Source: Anaerolineaceae bacterium UBA2274 (GTDB lineage: Bacteria > Chloroflexota > Anaerolineae > Anaerolineales > Anaerolineaceae). From it: a DNA stretch of 21,180 nt. The stretch spans positions 23,986 through 45,165 of the forward strand of contig DDWY01000016.1 of assembly GCA_002347705.1 (NCBI GenBank), in the 5' to 3' direction. The position numbers were made by a program, and so were the translations under genes. A model generated the notes under the pieces. That model made no database searches. It saw nothing but the letters and a program-made list of their open reading frames with translations, and was not told the origin of the DNA. Of the stretch, positions 1-6,708 are shown one piece after another (within the stretch, counting starts at the first letter, position 1; every line of letters begins with the position of its first letter).

Positions 1-18
1 CGTTCCTCGCAATGACAG
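1..18 (-). repeat. Short dispersed repeat copy at left window edge
   Basis: Read on the minus strand this is CTGTCATTGCGAGGAACG. It matches 17 of 18 bases of 21131-21148 on the plus strand, so one repeat lies at both ends of the window in opposite orientation. Wording of the type GTCATTGCGAGG...CGAAGCAA is common in short intergenic repeats of many bacterial genomes. The copy is cut by the window edge. Bases 19-116 hold nothing else I can name. Confidence 0.6.
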
Positions 19-116
19 ATTAAAACAATCACAGCACCAGCTTGACAGGTATCTAATAATCTCAAACATCAATTTGAACCTTGATTGCTTGATACTTGCT
101 GAATATCCCTTTTAAT

Positions 117-1109
117 CTACAAATTGTGAATGATCGTGAGAAGCAGACTTAAAAAGGTCAGTCCTGCCGCCATCCACGCCAGGCGGGTTTCAGCCGGTCC
201 AAGGCTGCCATTGCTGCTGCGCCCTGCATGATTGCCTAACTGGTGCAGCCTGTTGATGCTTTCGCCAGTGAGCGCTTTGATGAATTCGCGTACTTCTTTA
301 GGACGATCGTTAGGATGCAGTGCCATACCCCATAGGATCGCATCTTCCACTTTGGGAGAGATGGCAGGGTTGAGCGCGCGCGGAGCTGCAAGACTCTCGG
401 GGTTCAGGAAGCGGTCGCGCACGTTGGCAGGTGGGGTGTTGGTGAGCAGGTGGTAAAGCGTGCAGGCAAAGGCATAAATATCCGCCCGGGCATCCGTGTG
501 GCTGCTTTCACCGCCATACTGCTCCAAGGGAGTATAGAGGGCTGTGCCCTGCCCCTGCATGATGGTGATGGTCACTTCCCCAGGGGCAAGCAGCTTCACC
601 AGACCGAAATCCACCAGTTTGACTAAACCGCTGGGAGTCAGCTTGATGTTCGAGGGCTTGATATCGCGGTGCAGAATGGGAGGGTCCTGGCTGTGGAGAT
701 AAGTTAGGGCATCGCCGATCTGCAACGCCCAGGCTAAAACCTCTGATTCCTGCAGGAATTTGTCGCTGTTTTCTGCTTTTGCCAGGAGCGCGCGCAGGTC
801 ATCCCCGGGGACATAATCCATCACAAGAAAATCATTGTCTTCAATCGAGAAGAAGTCAGAGACTTTTGGCAGATTGGGGTGATCAAGCCGTGCTAATACC
901 GTTGCCTCGCGCATGAACTGATCACGGGCTTCCTGCAGCATGGCAGGCGGAAAGGTGGGGTCATAGCTAACTTGTTTTACAGCACAATATCTGCCTGCAA
1001 GGCGTTGATCCTGGGCAAGATAGATAAAGCCATAACCACCCTGGCCAATGATGCGTTCAATTTCATAGCGCTCATGAAACACAGCGCCAATGCGAGTCTG
1101 AAAAGGCAT
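117..1109 (-). CDS. Tail-anchored eukaryotic-like Ser/Thr protein kinase
   Basis: A Hanks-type Ser/Thr kinase that should phosphorylate cytoplasmic proteins from the inner face of the membrane. From the chosen ATG (330 aa), the glycine loop GQGGYG is at 22-27, the ATP lysine is K45 in AVK, the helix-C Glu is probably E68, the catalytic loop HRDIKPSN is at 147-154 (D149), and DFG is at 167-169. The C-terminus is a short linker and one hydrophobic segment of about 20 residues. No extracellular sensor domain such as PASTA follows it, so the protein looks tail-anchored. An in-frame TTG at 1130 would add seven residues but has no ribosome-binding site, whereas the ATG at 1109 is preceded by AGAGAG and AGAGG. 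The gene is divergent from an FHA protein, a family that reads phosphothreonine, so that protein is a plausible substrate or partner. Its own substrate cannot be told from sequence. Confidence 0.93.
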   Translation of the reverse strand: MPFQTRIGAVFHERYEIERIIGQGGYGFIYLAQDQRLAGRYCAVKQVSYDPTFPPAMLQEARDQFMREATVLARLDHPNLPKVSDFFSIEDNDFLVMDYVPGDDLRALLAKAENSDKFLQESEVLAWALQIGDALTYLHSQDPPILHRDIKPSNIKLTPSGLVKLVDFGLVKLLAPGEVTITIMQGQGTALYTPLEQYGGESSHTDARADIYAFACTLYHLLTNTPPANVRDRFLNPESLAAPRALNPAISPKVEDAILWGMALHPNDRPKEVREFIKALTGESINRLHQLGNHAGRSSNGSLGPAETRLAWMAAGLTFLSLLLTIIHNL

Positions 1110-1177
1110 GACCTCTATCTCTCTTAGCAATTATGACTGCGTTAATTCCGGCGTAAGGTTTTGAGCAGCCTGTTTGC

Positions 1178-1198
1178 ATTATAATATTTAATTATAGT
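1178..1198. promoter_or_regulatory. AT-rich divergent promoter region (kinase / FHA gene)
   Basis: The 110-base divergent spacer holds TATAAT at 1180-1185 and TATAGT at 1193-1198 on the plus strand. On the minus strand TATAAT reads 1183 to 1178 and 1196 to 1191. These are plausible -10 elements for both genes. I could not find a well-spaced -35 for either direction, so the exact promoters are uncertain. Confidence 0.35.
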
Positions 1199-1219
1199 CT
1201 GAAACGGTAAGTGTGAGAA

Positions 1220-1864
1220 ATGGAAGATCCAGTCCTGATAGCAAATGAAGGTCCGCTCAATGGACAGCAGTGGATCCTGAAAGATCAACTGCTGATCGGG
1301 CGTGATGCGGAGTGCGGGATTGTCATTCCCGACCGCCAGGTTTCCCGGCAGCATGCCCGCATCAGCAATACCGGGAAAGGGATTATCCTGGAAGATTTGG
1401 GCAGCAAAAACGGCACGTTTGTCAATAATCAACCCGTTTCCACTGAAGTAAAGTTGGTGGAGGCGGACGAAATCCAGATAGCCCTGACGCAAACCTTTCT
1501 TTTCTTAAGCTCTGATGCCACTTTGCCGCTGAGCGACTTACCCCCAGAGTTGAGCCAAATGTTTAACCTGCGTCTTGAGAGCGCTTCGAAGCGGGTTTGG
1601 GTGCGTGGTGTGGAGCTGGACCCACCGCTGTCAGCGCAGCAGTTTTACCTGCTGGCTAAATTATATGAGAACTCCGGTGAGGTCGTCAGCCGCGAGGCGT
1701 TGATTGAAGCTGTTTGGGAAGACGACACACGCTGGGTTACTGAACAGGCTTTTGACGCGCTCCTCAGGCGTCTGCGCGACCGCATTAATCAAGTTGACCC
1801 CGATTACGATTACATTATCACCGTTCGGGGTCATGGATTGCGGCTGCAAAACGAACCGCACTAA
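1220..1864 (+). CDS. FHA domain plus OmpR-type winged-helix regulator
   Basis: A 214-aa cytoplasmic protein with two domains. Residues 1-95 form an FHA phosphothreonine-binding domain with the usual conserved residues: GR at 27-28, S42-R43-x-H45, and GSKNGT at 61-66. Residues of about 120-212 match the winged-helix DNA-binding domain of OmpR/PhoB regulators (Trans_reg_C), including the LLAKLYEN...VVSREALIEAVW helices and a C-terminal VRGHGLRL wing. The mycobacterial regulator EmbR combines the same domain types with the FHA at the other end. The likely role is a transcription factor controlled by threonine phosphorylation, and the divergent kinase at 117-1109 is the obvious candidate upstream enzyme (inference). 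It ends four bases before the convergent CpXC gene. The ribosome-binding site (GTGAG) is weak. Confidence 0.92.
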   Translation: MEDPVLIANEGPLNGQQWILKDQLLIGRDAECGIVIPDRQVSRQHARISNTGKGIILEDLGSKNGTFVNNQPVSTEVKLVEADEIQIALTQTFLFLSSDATLPLSDLPPELSQMFNLRLESASKRVWVRGVELDPPLSAQQFYLLAKLYENSGEVVSREALIEAVWEDDTRWVTEQAFDALLRRLRDRINQVDPDYDYIITVRGHGLRLQNEPH

Positions 1865-1868
1865 AGGT

Positions 1869-3227
1869 TCAGTTGCTGGATTGTAGGTTGCGTTTCATTG
1901 TGAAGCGTAAAATCTCGCGATTAAGGTCTTTCAGACGATCAAGCATTTCCGATTGATCTCCCTGTTGTTCCATCTGCCCAACCAGGCTTCCCAACGTCTG
2001 CATAAATTCATCGTCTACCAGCTCGCTTGATTCTTCCAGCATTTTCGCGCGATTGTCAGCATTTTCTTCCTCAAGCAGAGCTTCGATAAACTCGATATGA
2101 GCGCTTGAGCTGTCTGCGGACTGGATCACAGAGATGATCTGGCTCAGTTTGCGCAGTTTAGCCTCATCTTTGGCGGCTTGGGCTGCCTGAGCTTCCTGGT
2201 TGATCACTTCTGCTACTGCCTGAGTGAAGCGCGGCAGGGCTTCCTGGGTAGCCTTTTCGATATCCTCGGCTTCTAATAGCTCATTGACGAGTTGTTGTGC
2301 TTCCTCCAATTGTTTTTTCATGACTTCGTCGACGGCTTCGGTGATGCTTAGCAGGCGCTGGCGCAGGGATTCGAGCTGATCTTTTTCTTCGCCCGAACTC
2401 GCGTCGATTTTATCGGACAAAATCTGGAAGAAGGAATAGTCAAGCCCACCACGAGCCATAGAGGTGATTGTGGTCAGGCGGATGTCTGAATCAGCGCTCT
2501 TGATCAACAGGTCCAGCAGGTTTTCGCGGGTGATGCCGGTTTTGCTGAGTTCCTGGAGCTCTTTGACAGCCTCCTGGGTCTCAGCTGCTTCCAACGCGGC
2601 GGTTTTGCCGAGCGTGGAATGTTCAATCAGCGCCTTCTGGAGGGCATCCAGTGCTACCAGGCTCTGCTGGTCATGTGCTGCAGCGGAGCCTTGCGCCAGG
2701 CGGCTGAGGATCATAAAGAGTTCCTCATCAATTTTCTCGTCATTTTGATGGATCATCTCGGGCAGGCCTTCTGCGCTAGCTCCAAGCAATTGCTGCAAGA
2801 GGTTAAGCTTTTCCTGCTGGGATTTGATCATCTCAGGGGTGATCCCGTCAGCTTCGAGAATCGTTTCGAAAAGACGCTGTTGGGTCAGCATTGTCTGGGG
2901 ACGGAACAGGTAAGACTTGCGCTTTTCAGGAGGAAGGTCGTCCATGGCTTTTTTGATCATCGGACCAATGATGCGCTCCTGTTCGTTGATCGGGGTGTTC
3001 AGATCCGGGGGGAAGAAGGTTAGCAGCAGTTCTTTTTCAGGGTCATGGTAGACGATCGGAGTTGGGTAGATCCCCTGAAATCCACAAATTGGGCATTGGA
3101 GGTAATTGGCAGAGCCCGAGAGCAGTTTTTGCTTGGCTTCGGGATCGGTATTGGTATCGAAGAGCCTGGTCAGTTCAATCGTGACTGGCTGATGGCACTG
3201 AGGACAAGGAACACTGGTTTTTGGCAT
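1869..3227 (-). CDS. CpXC-domain protein with long helical C-terminal region
   Basis: A 452-aa protein. The first part has two Cys-Pro-x-Cys motifs (CPQC at 8-11 and CPIC near 45-48), the signature of the CpXC domain, which probably binds one zinc. The next 80 residues (EKELLLTFFPPDLNTPINEQERIIG and onward) fit that family. From about residue 130 the sequence is charged and almost wholly helical, with likely coiled coil near 290-400. No signal peptide or membrane segment is visible. The function of CpXC proteins is unknown to me. It converges tail to tail with the FHA regulator four bases away and is divergent from the ATP-cone kinase, so it forms its own transcription unit. The start is the only early ATG and its ribosome-binding site is weak (GAGAT). 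Confidence 0.85.
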   Translation of the reverse strand: MPKTSVPCPQCHQPVTIELTRLFDTNTDPEAKQKLLSGSANYLQCPICGFQGIYPTPIVYHDPEKELLLTFFPPDLNTPINEQERIIGPMIKKAMDDLPPEKRKSYLFRPQTMLTQQRLFETILEADGITPEMIKSQQEKLNLLQQLLGASAEGLPEMIHQNDEKIDEELFMILSRLAQGSAAAHDQQSLVALDALQKALIEHSTLGKTAALEAAETQEAVKELQELSKTGITRENLLDLLIKSADSDIRLTTITSMARGGLDYSFFQILSDKIDASSGEEKDQLESLRQRLLSITEAVDEVMKKQLEEAQQLVNELLEAEDIEKATQEALPRFTQAVAEVINQEAQAAQAAKDEAKLRKLSQIISVIQSADSSSAHIEFIEALLEEENADNRAKMLEESSELVDDEFMQTLGSLVGQMEQQGDQSEMLDRLKDLNREILRFTMKRNLQSSN

Positions 3228-3261
3228 AATATCTCATTTCTACAGTTTTATTCAGGGGTGA

Positions 3262-3270
3262 ATTATAACA
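3262..3270 (-). promoter_or_regulatory. Extended -10 promoter of the CpXC gene
   Basis: The minus strand reads TGTTATAAT, a perfect extended -10 (TGnTATAAT), ending 34 bases before the ATG. No -35 at normal spacing is seen, and extended -10 promoters often do without one. Confidence 0.5.
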
Positions 3271-3316
3271 TCCACCCCAGGCAATTTTCTTTGTTGCGCA
3301 TAAGCGTTTTATTAAT

Positions 3317-3370
3317 CCTGCCCGGGCAAGAAAGCCAGGAGCATAGGAGGTTAAACCTTGCCCGTGCAGG
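3317..3370. repeat. 14-bp inverted repeat in a divergent promoter region
   Basis: The arms are CCTGCCCGGGCAAG at 3317-3330 and CTTGCCCGTGCAGG at 3357-3370. They match at 13 of 14 positions in reverse complement, with a 26-base loop. The right arm ends 13 bases before the extended -10 of the ATP-cone kinase gene. It could be an operator or a relic of a small repeat element. There is no T-run, so it does not look like a terminator. Confidence 0.6.
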
Positions 3371-3383
3371 AAGGGTCTCGAAA

Positions 3384-3392
3384 TGCTATAAT
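3384..3392 (+). promoter_or_regulatory. Extended -10 promoter of the ATP-cone kinase gene
   Basis: TGCTATAAT is a perfect extended -10 (TGnTATAAT). A transcript would start near 3399, leaving a leader of about 40 bases that contains GGAGG just before the ATG at 3439. Confidence 0.6.
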
Positions 3393-3438
3393 TTATTCGC
3401 TGACATAGCCATAGATACGGAATGTTGCGGAGGTTCTG

Positions 3439-4779
3439 ATGACCAAATTCACCCATGTAATCAAACGAGATGGCAGTGTGGTGCCCTTTACCCCGGAGCG
3501 GATAGCAAACGCGATTTACCGTGCCGCAGTCGCCGTGGGAGGGCGTGATCGCTCCACTTCTGAAGCACTGGCGGCCGAGGTGGTGAGCCAACTGGAACAG
3601 ACCACGCCCGAAGGCGAGATGCCAAACATTGAACAAATCCAGGACATGGTAGAGAAGGTGCTGATTGAAAATGGCCGCGCTAAAGTTGCCAAGGCTTACA
3701 TCCTTTACCGGGAAGAACGTGCCCGCCAACGCGAAAAACGCACCGATCGCGACCGCATGCCCTCAGGGAATATCCCCTGGCCGAAACTCTGGCAAACACT
3801 GGACTGGGCTTGCTCCCATAACGTCCACACGACCGCGCTGCTGAATGAAGCCATCCGAAACGACCGTCTGCACGAGATCGTGACTGCTGCTGAAGCTGCC
3901 TATCATGAAGATGTGGAAAATGCTGCCAATATGATCCTCGACAGGCGTGATGAAGTACGAATGGTGTTCGTGGCAGGTCCATCCTCGAGCGGGAAAACCA
4001 CAACCACGATCAAAATCGGGGATCACCTGGCTGAGTTGGGGTTTAAGCTGATCACCCTGAATATTGACCACTACTTCCATGATCTCGACATGCATCCGAA
4101 AGACGAATTCGGCGATTATGATTTTGAGACCCCGCAGGCTCTCAACATGAAACTCATCAATCAGAATCTGACTGACCTGTTTGAAGGACGTGAAGTCCGC
4201 ATCCCTTATTATGATTTCAGAACTGGCAGGAGCATTCCTGATCACACCCCAATGAAACTTGGTAAGCAGGAAATTATCCTGATTGACAGCCTGCACGGGT
4301 TATATCCCGAGATGACGGAAGACGTGCCGAATGAGTGGAAGTTTAAGCTTTACATAGAGCCGTTGCTGCAGCTGAAAGACAGCCAGGGGCATTACGCCCG
4401 CTGGACAGACGTGCGCTTGATGCGCCGTATGCTTCGCGACGCATCCCATCGGGCTTACGACCCCACCCAGACATTATTACACTGGCACTATGTGCGCTCC
4501 AGCGAACTGCGGCACATCATCCCATACATCAACTCCACTGATACGATCGTCAACAGTGCCATGCCCTATGAACTCCCGCTTTACAAGGCAAAGTTGGGCG
4601 CGTCTTTTGCCCGTTGGACGAAAGAATATAAAGATGACCCTCTGCGCAGGGATGCGTGGGAACGTGCCCAAAGGGTGAACGCGTTATTCCAGGAGATTGA
4701 CGCGTTTGAAGATGACAGCATCGTGCCGGAGAACTCCGTGATCCGTGAGTTTATTGGTGGCGGAATTTATAAGTATTAG
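3439..4779 (+). CDS. ATP-cone domain fused to uridine kinase-like P-loop kinase
   Basis: A 446-aa cytoplasmic enzyme. Residues 1-95 are an ATP-cone, the nucleotide-sensing domain best known from ribonucleotide reductases and NrdR. It shows VIKRDGSVVPFTPERIANAIYRA near the start and KVLIENGRAKVAKAYILYREE at its end. After a linker comes a uridine kinase/phosphoribulokinase-type domain: Walker A GPSSSGKT at 180-187, NIDHYFHDLD and the GDYDFETPQALN segment typical of uridine kinases, then IPYYDFRTG and a Walker-B-like ILIDSLHG. The reaction is probably ATP-dependent phosphorylation of a nucleoside such as uridine. The ATP-cone suggests allosteric control by ATP/dATP (inference). GGAGG lies six bases before the ATG. 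It is transcribed alone, with unrelated genes on both sides. The exact substrate is open. Confidence 0.88.
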   Translation: MTKFTHVIKRDGSVVPFTPERIANAIYRAAVAVGGRDRSTSEALAAEVVSQLEQTTPEGEMPNIEQIQDMVEKVLIENGRAKVAKAYILYREERARQREKRTDRDRMPSGNIPWPKLWQTLDWACSHNVHTTALLNEAIRNDRLHEIVTAAEAAYHEDVENAANMILDRRDEVRMVFVAGPSSSGKTTTTIKIGDHLAELGFKLITLNIDHYFHDLDMHPKDEFGDYDFETPQALNMKLINQNLTDLFEGREVRIPYYDFRTGRSIPDHTPMKLGKQEIILIDSLHGLYPEMTEDVPNEWKFKLYIEPLLQLKDSQGHYARWTDVRLMRRMLRDASHRAYDPTQTLLHWHYVRSSELRHIIPYINSTDTIVNSAMPYELPLYKAKLGASFARWTKEYKDDPLRRDAWERAQRVNALFQEIDAFEDDSIVPENSVIREFIGGGIYKY

Positions 4780-4849
4780 CCTGTCGCCGGAAAAATCGCA
4801 ATTTTTAAAATCGCGTTTTATTGAAAGGTGCGATTGTTTCCAGTATTTA

Positions 4850-4937
4850 GGCCAGACACAAGGGTCTGCCCCTGCGAAAGCCACTTCTCCCTCAAACCCC
4901 AAAACGTAGGGGTACCCCCCCGTGGTTACCCGCCACC
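4850..4937. repeat. Degenerate palindromic repeat pair in a convergent spacer
   Basis: The 271-base spacer 4780-5050 has no gene. It holds two small imperfect hairpins in a row. One has CAGAC (4853-4857) against GTCTG (4864-4868) followed by CCCCTGCG. The other has GTAGGGGTACCCCC, with the perfect palindrome GGGGTACCCC at 4909-4918, against GGTTACCCGCC. The GTAGGGG...CCCC wording resembles short dispersed palindromes common in Chloroflexota and other bacteria. I read it as a decayed repeat pair. Confidence 0.4.
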
Positions 4938-5050
4938 ATAGGATTCAAGGAATTGGCTCTACAATCCAAGGTGATGTGTTTGGATGATAAAAGAATAAAC
5001 GATCACCCTGAATAACTTGTTACCATTTTGTCTTGACATCGCGGGACTTC

Positions 5051-5503
5051 CTACCAGCAGGGGCCTGAAAACTCTTCCACGCCCGGTGGGATAGTGTTGA
5101 CTGAGTAAAACCACCCACAAGCATCATAACAGGTCGCTCCAACATAGCAGCCCTGGCTGTCTTTTCGATACTCAAATTCGCAGCTCAAAGATTCCCCCTC
5201 CAAGGGGCAAGTGTAATTGCGCCAAACGACATCTGCTGGCGAAAACCACGCGCGCGGCCAGATCAGACGTGCGGTCAGCTCAGGGGTTGGGGTAAGGGTT
5301 TCAGTGGGAGTCTGGCTGGGGGTAGGGGTTTCAGTAGGTGTTTGGGTTGGCGTAAGCGTGGGGGTTTGCGTGGGGGTATTGGTAGCCGTGGCGGTAGGCA
5401 ATTCAGTCGGGGTGGGGGTAGCTGTTGGTTCAGGGGTAGCCTTTGTGCCGCAACCTGTGAGGAGCAATAAAACCAAAAAGACCAGAAAGATTCTCTTCAT
5501 CAT
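5051..5503 (-). CDS. Cys-rich Thr-Pro-linker lipoprotein, paralog A (short form)
   Basis: A 150-aa predicted lipoprotein, last of four tandem paralogs. MMKR is followed by a hydrophobic stretch and the lipobox LTGC (C18), so it should be lipid-anchored outside the cell membrane. About 60 residues of Thr-Pro repeats form a flexible linker. The C-terminal domain has six cysteines in the order CP..G, C-x-FEYR, CY, TCYD, DACG and a final PCW. Shared family text includes EYR, TCYDACG, a YS.x.IP segment and FSGPC. It lacks the extra central domain of the two upstream paralogs but shares IWPRA.F...DV.W with its neighbour B. The ATG at 5503 overlaps the stop of B (TGATG), so translation is probably coupled. 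The TTG at 5512 is an unlikely start. The function is unknown; I recognise no characterised family. Confidence 0.85.
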   Translation of the reverse strand: MMKRIFLVFLVLLLLTGCGTKATPEPTATPTPTELPTATATNTPTQTPTLTPTQTPTETPTPSQTPTETLTPTPELTARLIWPRAWFSPADVVWRNYTCPLEGESLSCEFEYRKDSQGCYVGATCYDACGWFYSVNTIPPGVEEFSGPCW

Positions 5504-5985
5504 CAGTAGCAAGGTCCGCTGAAGGTGTAGCTGCCTGTGCCATATTTAATTGTGTCGACACCGTAGTATTTTCCGCAGGCATCAAAACAAGTCATGCCCA
5601 CCAGGCATTGCCCGCTGTAATTTCGGTATTCGATTTCACAGGTGACGTTTGTGCCGCGCGCAGGGCACCACTCATCTCCACCCCACCATACATCCCATTG
5701 GGTGAAGGTAGCCCGCGGCCAGATCATGTAAGGGTTTGGCTGCCAGGTGGGGGTCTGGGTGGCGGTTGGCGTGGCGGTCTCGGTTGGGGTAGGTGTTTCC
5801 GTAGGCGATGGGGTCGGGGTTGGGGTTTCTGTTGGTGTTGGGGTGGGCGTGTCGGTGGGGGTAGGCGTGATGGTGGGTGTGTCTGTCACGCTGGCTGTCT
5901 CGGTTGCCGCGAAGTCCACCCGCGAGCCGCAGGCACCCGCCACCAGGGCAAACAGGATAGCCAGAATGATGAACTGTTTTTTCAT
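5503..5985 (-). CDS. Cys-rich Thr-Pro-linker lipoprotein, paralog B (short form)
   Basis: A 160-aa predicted lipoprotein. MKKQ and a hydrophobic core lead to AGAC (C19), a slightly loose lipobox. About 60 residues of near-pure Thr-Pro/Glu-Thr-Pro repeats follow, then the cysteine-rich C-terminal domain: WCP..G, TCEIEYR, CLVG, TCFDACG, YYGVDTI, FSGPCY. It keeps all six family cysteines and is closest to paralog A, with the shared IWPRA.F...DV.W entry to the domain. It lies 12 bases after paralog C. An in-frame GTG at 5997, directly after the stop of C, would add four residues (MTIP). I prefer the ATG because it gives a standard lysine-rich signal-peptide start. Neither has a clear ribosome-binding site, which fits coupled translation. 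The function is unknown. Confidence 0.85.
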   Translation of the reverse strand: MKKQFIILAILFALVAGACGSRVDFAATETASVTDTPTITPTPTDTPTPTPTETPTPTPSPTETPTPTETATPTATQTPTWQPNPYMIWPRATFTQWDVWWGGDEWCPARGTNVTCEIEYRNYSGQCLVGMTCFDACGKYYGVDTIKYGTGSYTFSGPCY

Positions 5986-5997
5986 AGGTATTGTCAC

Positions 5998-6693
5998 TCA
6001 ATCACAAGGGGTCGTGTAACCTTGGAATTCATTATACACTTCAGGCAGATTGTCCTTGGAGTAATAAAGCCCACAGGCATCGTAGCAGGTGTGGGCGTAG
6101 TAACAAATGCCGTCATAAAGACGATATTCCGAAACACACTGGACGTTCTTGCCGCGATCGGGGCAGTCGTATTGGTGGTGATAGATGGTATCGTCTACCA
6201 GGTCGGCATCGTAACGTGCTTCAAAAACCTGCACTGTGCGACCGCGATCGGTAAAGAAGCGGAAATCCATCATCGTGCGCCCTTCGATGACACCATCATA
6301 GATGCAAATCATCTGAACCGGGAATTTAGGGTCCGCCTGGCACTCAAGGTCAAATTCGTCCGCTGTGGCATAAAGTTTATCTTCTATGCCGGCATTAAGG
6401 AAGTAAAAGAAAGTCTTATCTTCTGCATACCAGGTGCGAAATAAACGAAAAAGCTCTCTGAAGCCAGTAAAGGGCAATAGGGTTTCTGTGGGGGTAGGAG
6501 CTGTGGTTGGGGTTGTGGTGGGGCTGGGTGTTTCAGTCGGTTCCTCGGTTGCCGTTGCCGTCGGCGAAAAGGTTGTGGTGGGTGCTAAGGTCGGCTCAAT
6601 CGTAGGGCTAACGGCCACATCGCTTTCGCAGGCACCCAAAACCAGCAGGCAAGCCAATGAGCTCAATATAAAAGAAAATCCGCGCTTTTTCAT
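5998..6693 (-). CDS. Cys-rich Thr-Pro-linker lipoprotein, paralog C (long form)
   Basis: A 231-aa predicted lipoprotein. MKKR, a hydrophobic core and the lipobox LGAC (C22) are followed by a shorter Thr-Pro/Glu linker of about 45 residues. Next comes a central domain of about 100 residues not found in paralogs A and B (FRELFRLFRTWY, YFLNAGIEDKLYAT, LECQADP...ICIYDG, DFRFFTDRGR) with two cysteines. Then comes the family domain with all six cysteines: DCP..GK, QCVSEYR, CYYAH, TCYDACG, YYSKDNLP and a final PCD. GAGAG lies about nine bases before the ATG, and the gene follows paralog D by 15 bases, so they form one operon. The fold resembles nothing I can name. An extracellular binding or structural role is likely from the lipid anchor and disulfide-rich head, but that is inference. 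Confidence 0.85.
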   Translation of the reverse strand: MKKRGFSFILSSLACLLVLGACESDVAVSPTIEPTLAPTTTFSPTATATEEPTETPSPTTTPTTAPTPTETLLPFTGFRELFRLFRTWYAEDKTFFYFLNAGIEDKLYATADEFDLECQADPKFPVQMICIYDGVIEGRTMMDFRFFTDRGRTVQVFEARYDADLVDDTIYHHQYDCPDRGKNVQCVSEYRLYDGICYYAHTCYDACGLYYSKDNLPEVYNEFQGYTTPCD

Positions 6694-6708
6694 GATGATC
6701 GGCTCTCA

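Noticed and set aside
3175..3729. Minus-strand 184-aa frame across the CpXC/ATP-cone kinase spacer
   Set aside because: It spans promoters and the start of a clearly conserved gene on the opposite strand and has no recognisable motif.
3439..4779. The ATP-cone gene as an NrdR or ribonucleotide reductase fragment
   Set aside because: The ATP-cone is followed in frame by a complete uridine-kinase-type P-loop domain, not by reductase or zinc-ribbon sequence.
4794..4835. AATCGCA/TGCGATT hairpin after the ATP-cone kinase gene as a terminator
   Set aside because: The stem is only 7 bp with a 28-base loop in AT-rich DNA, too weak to call.
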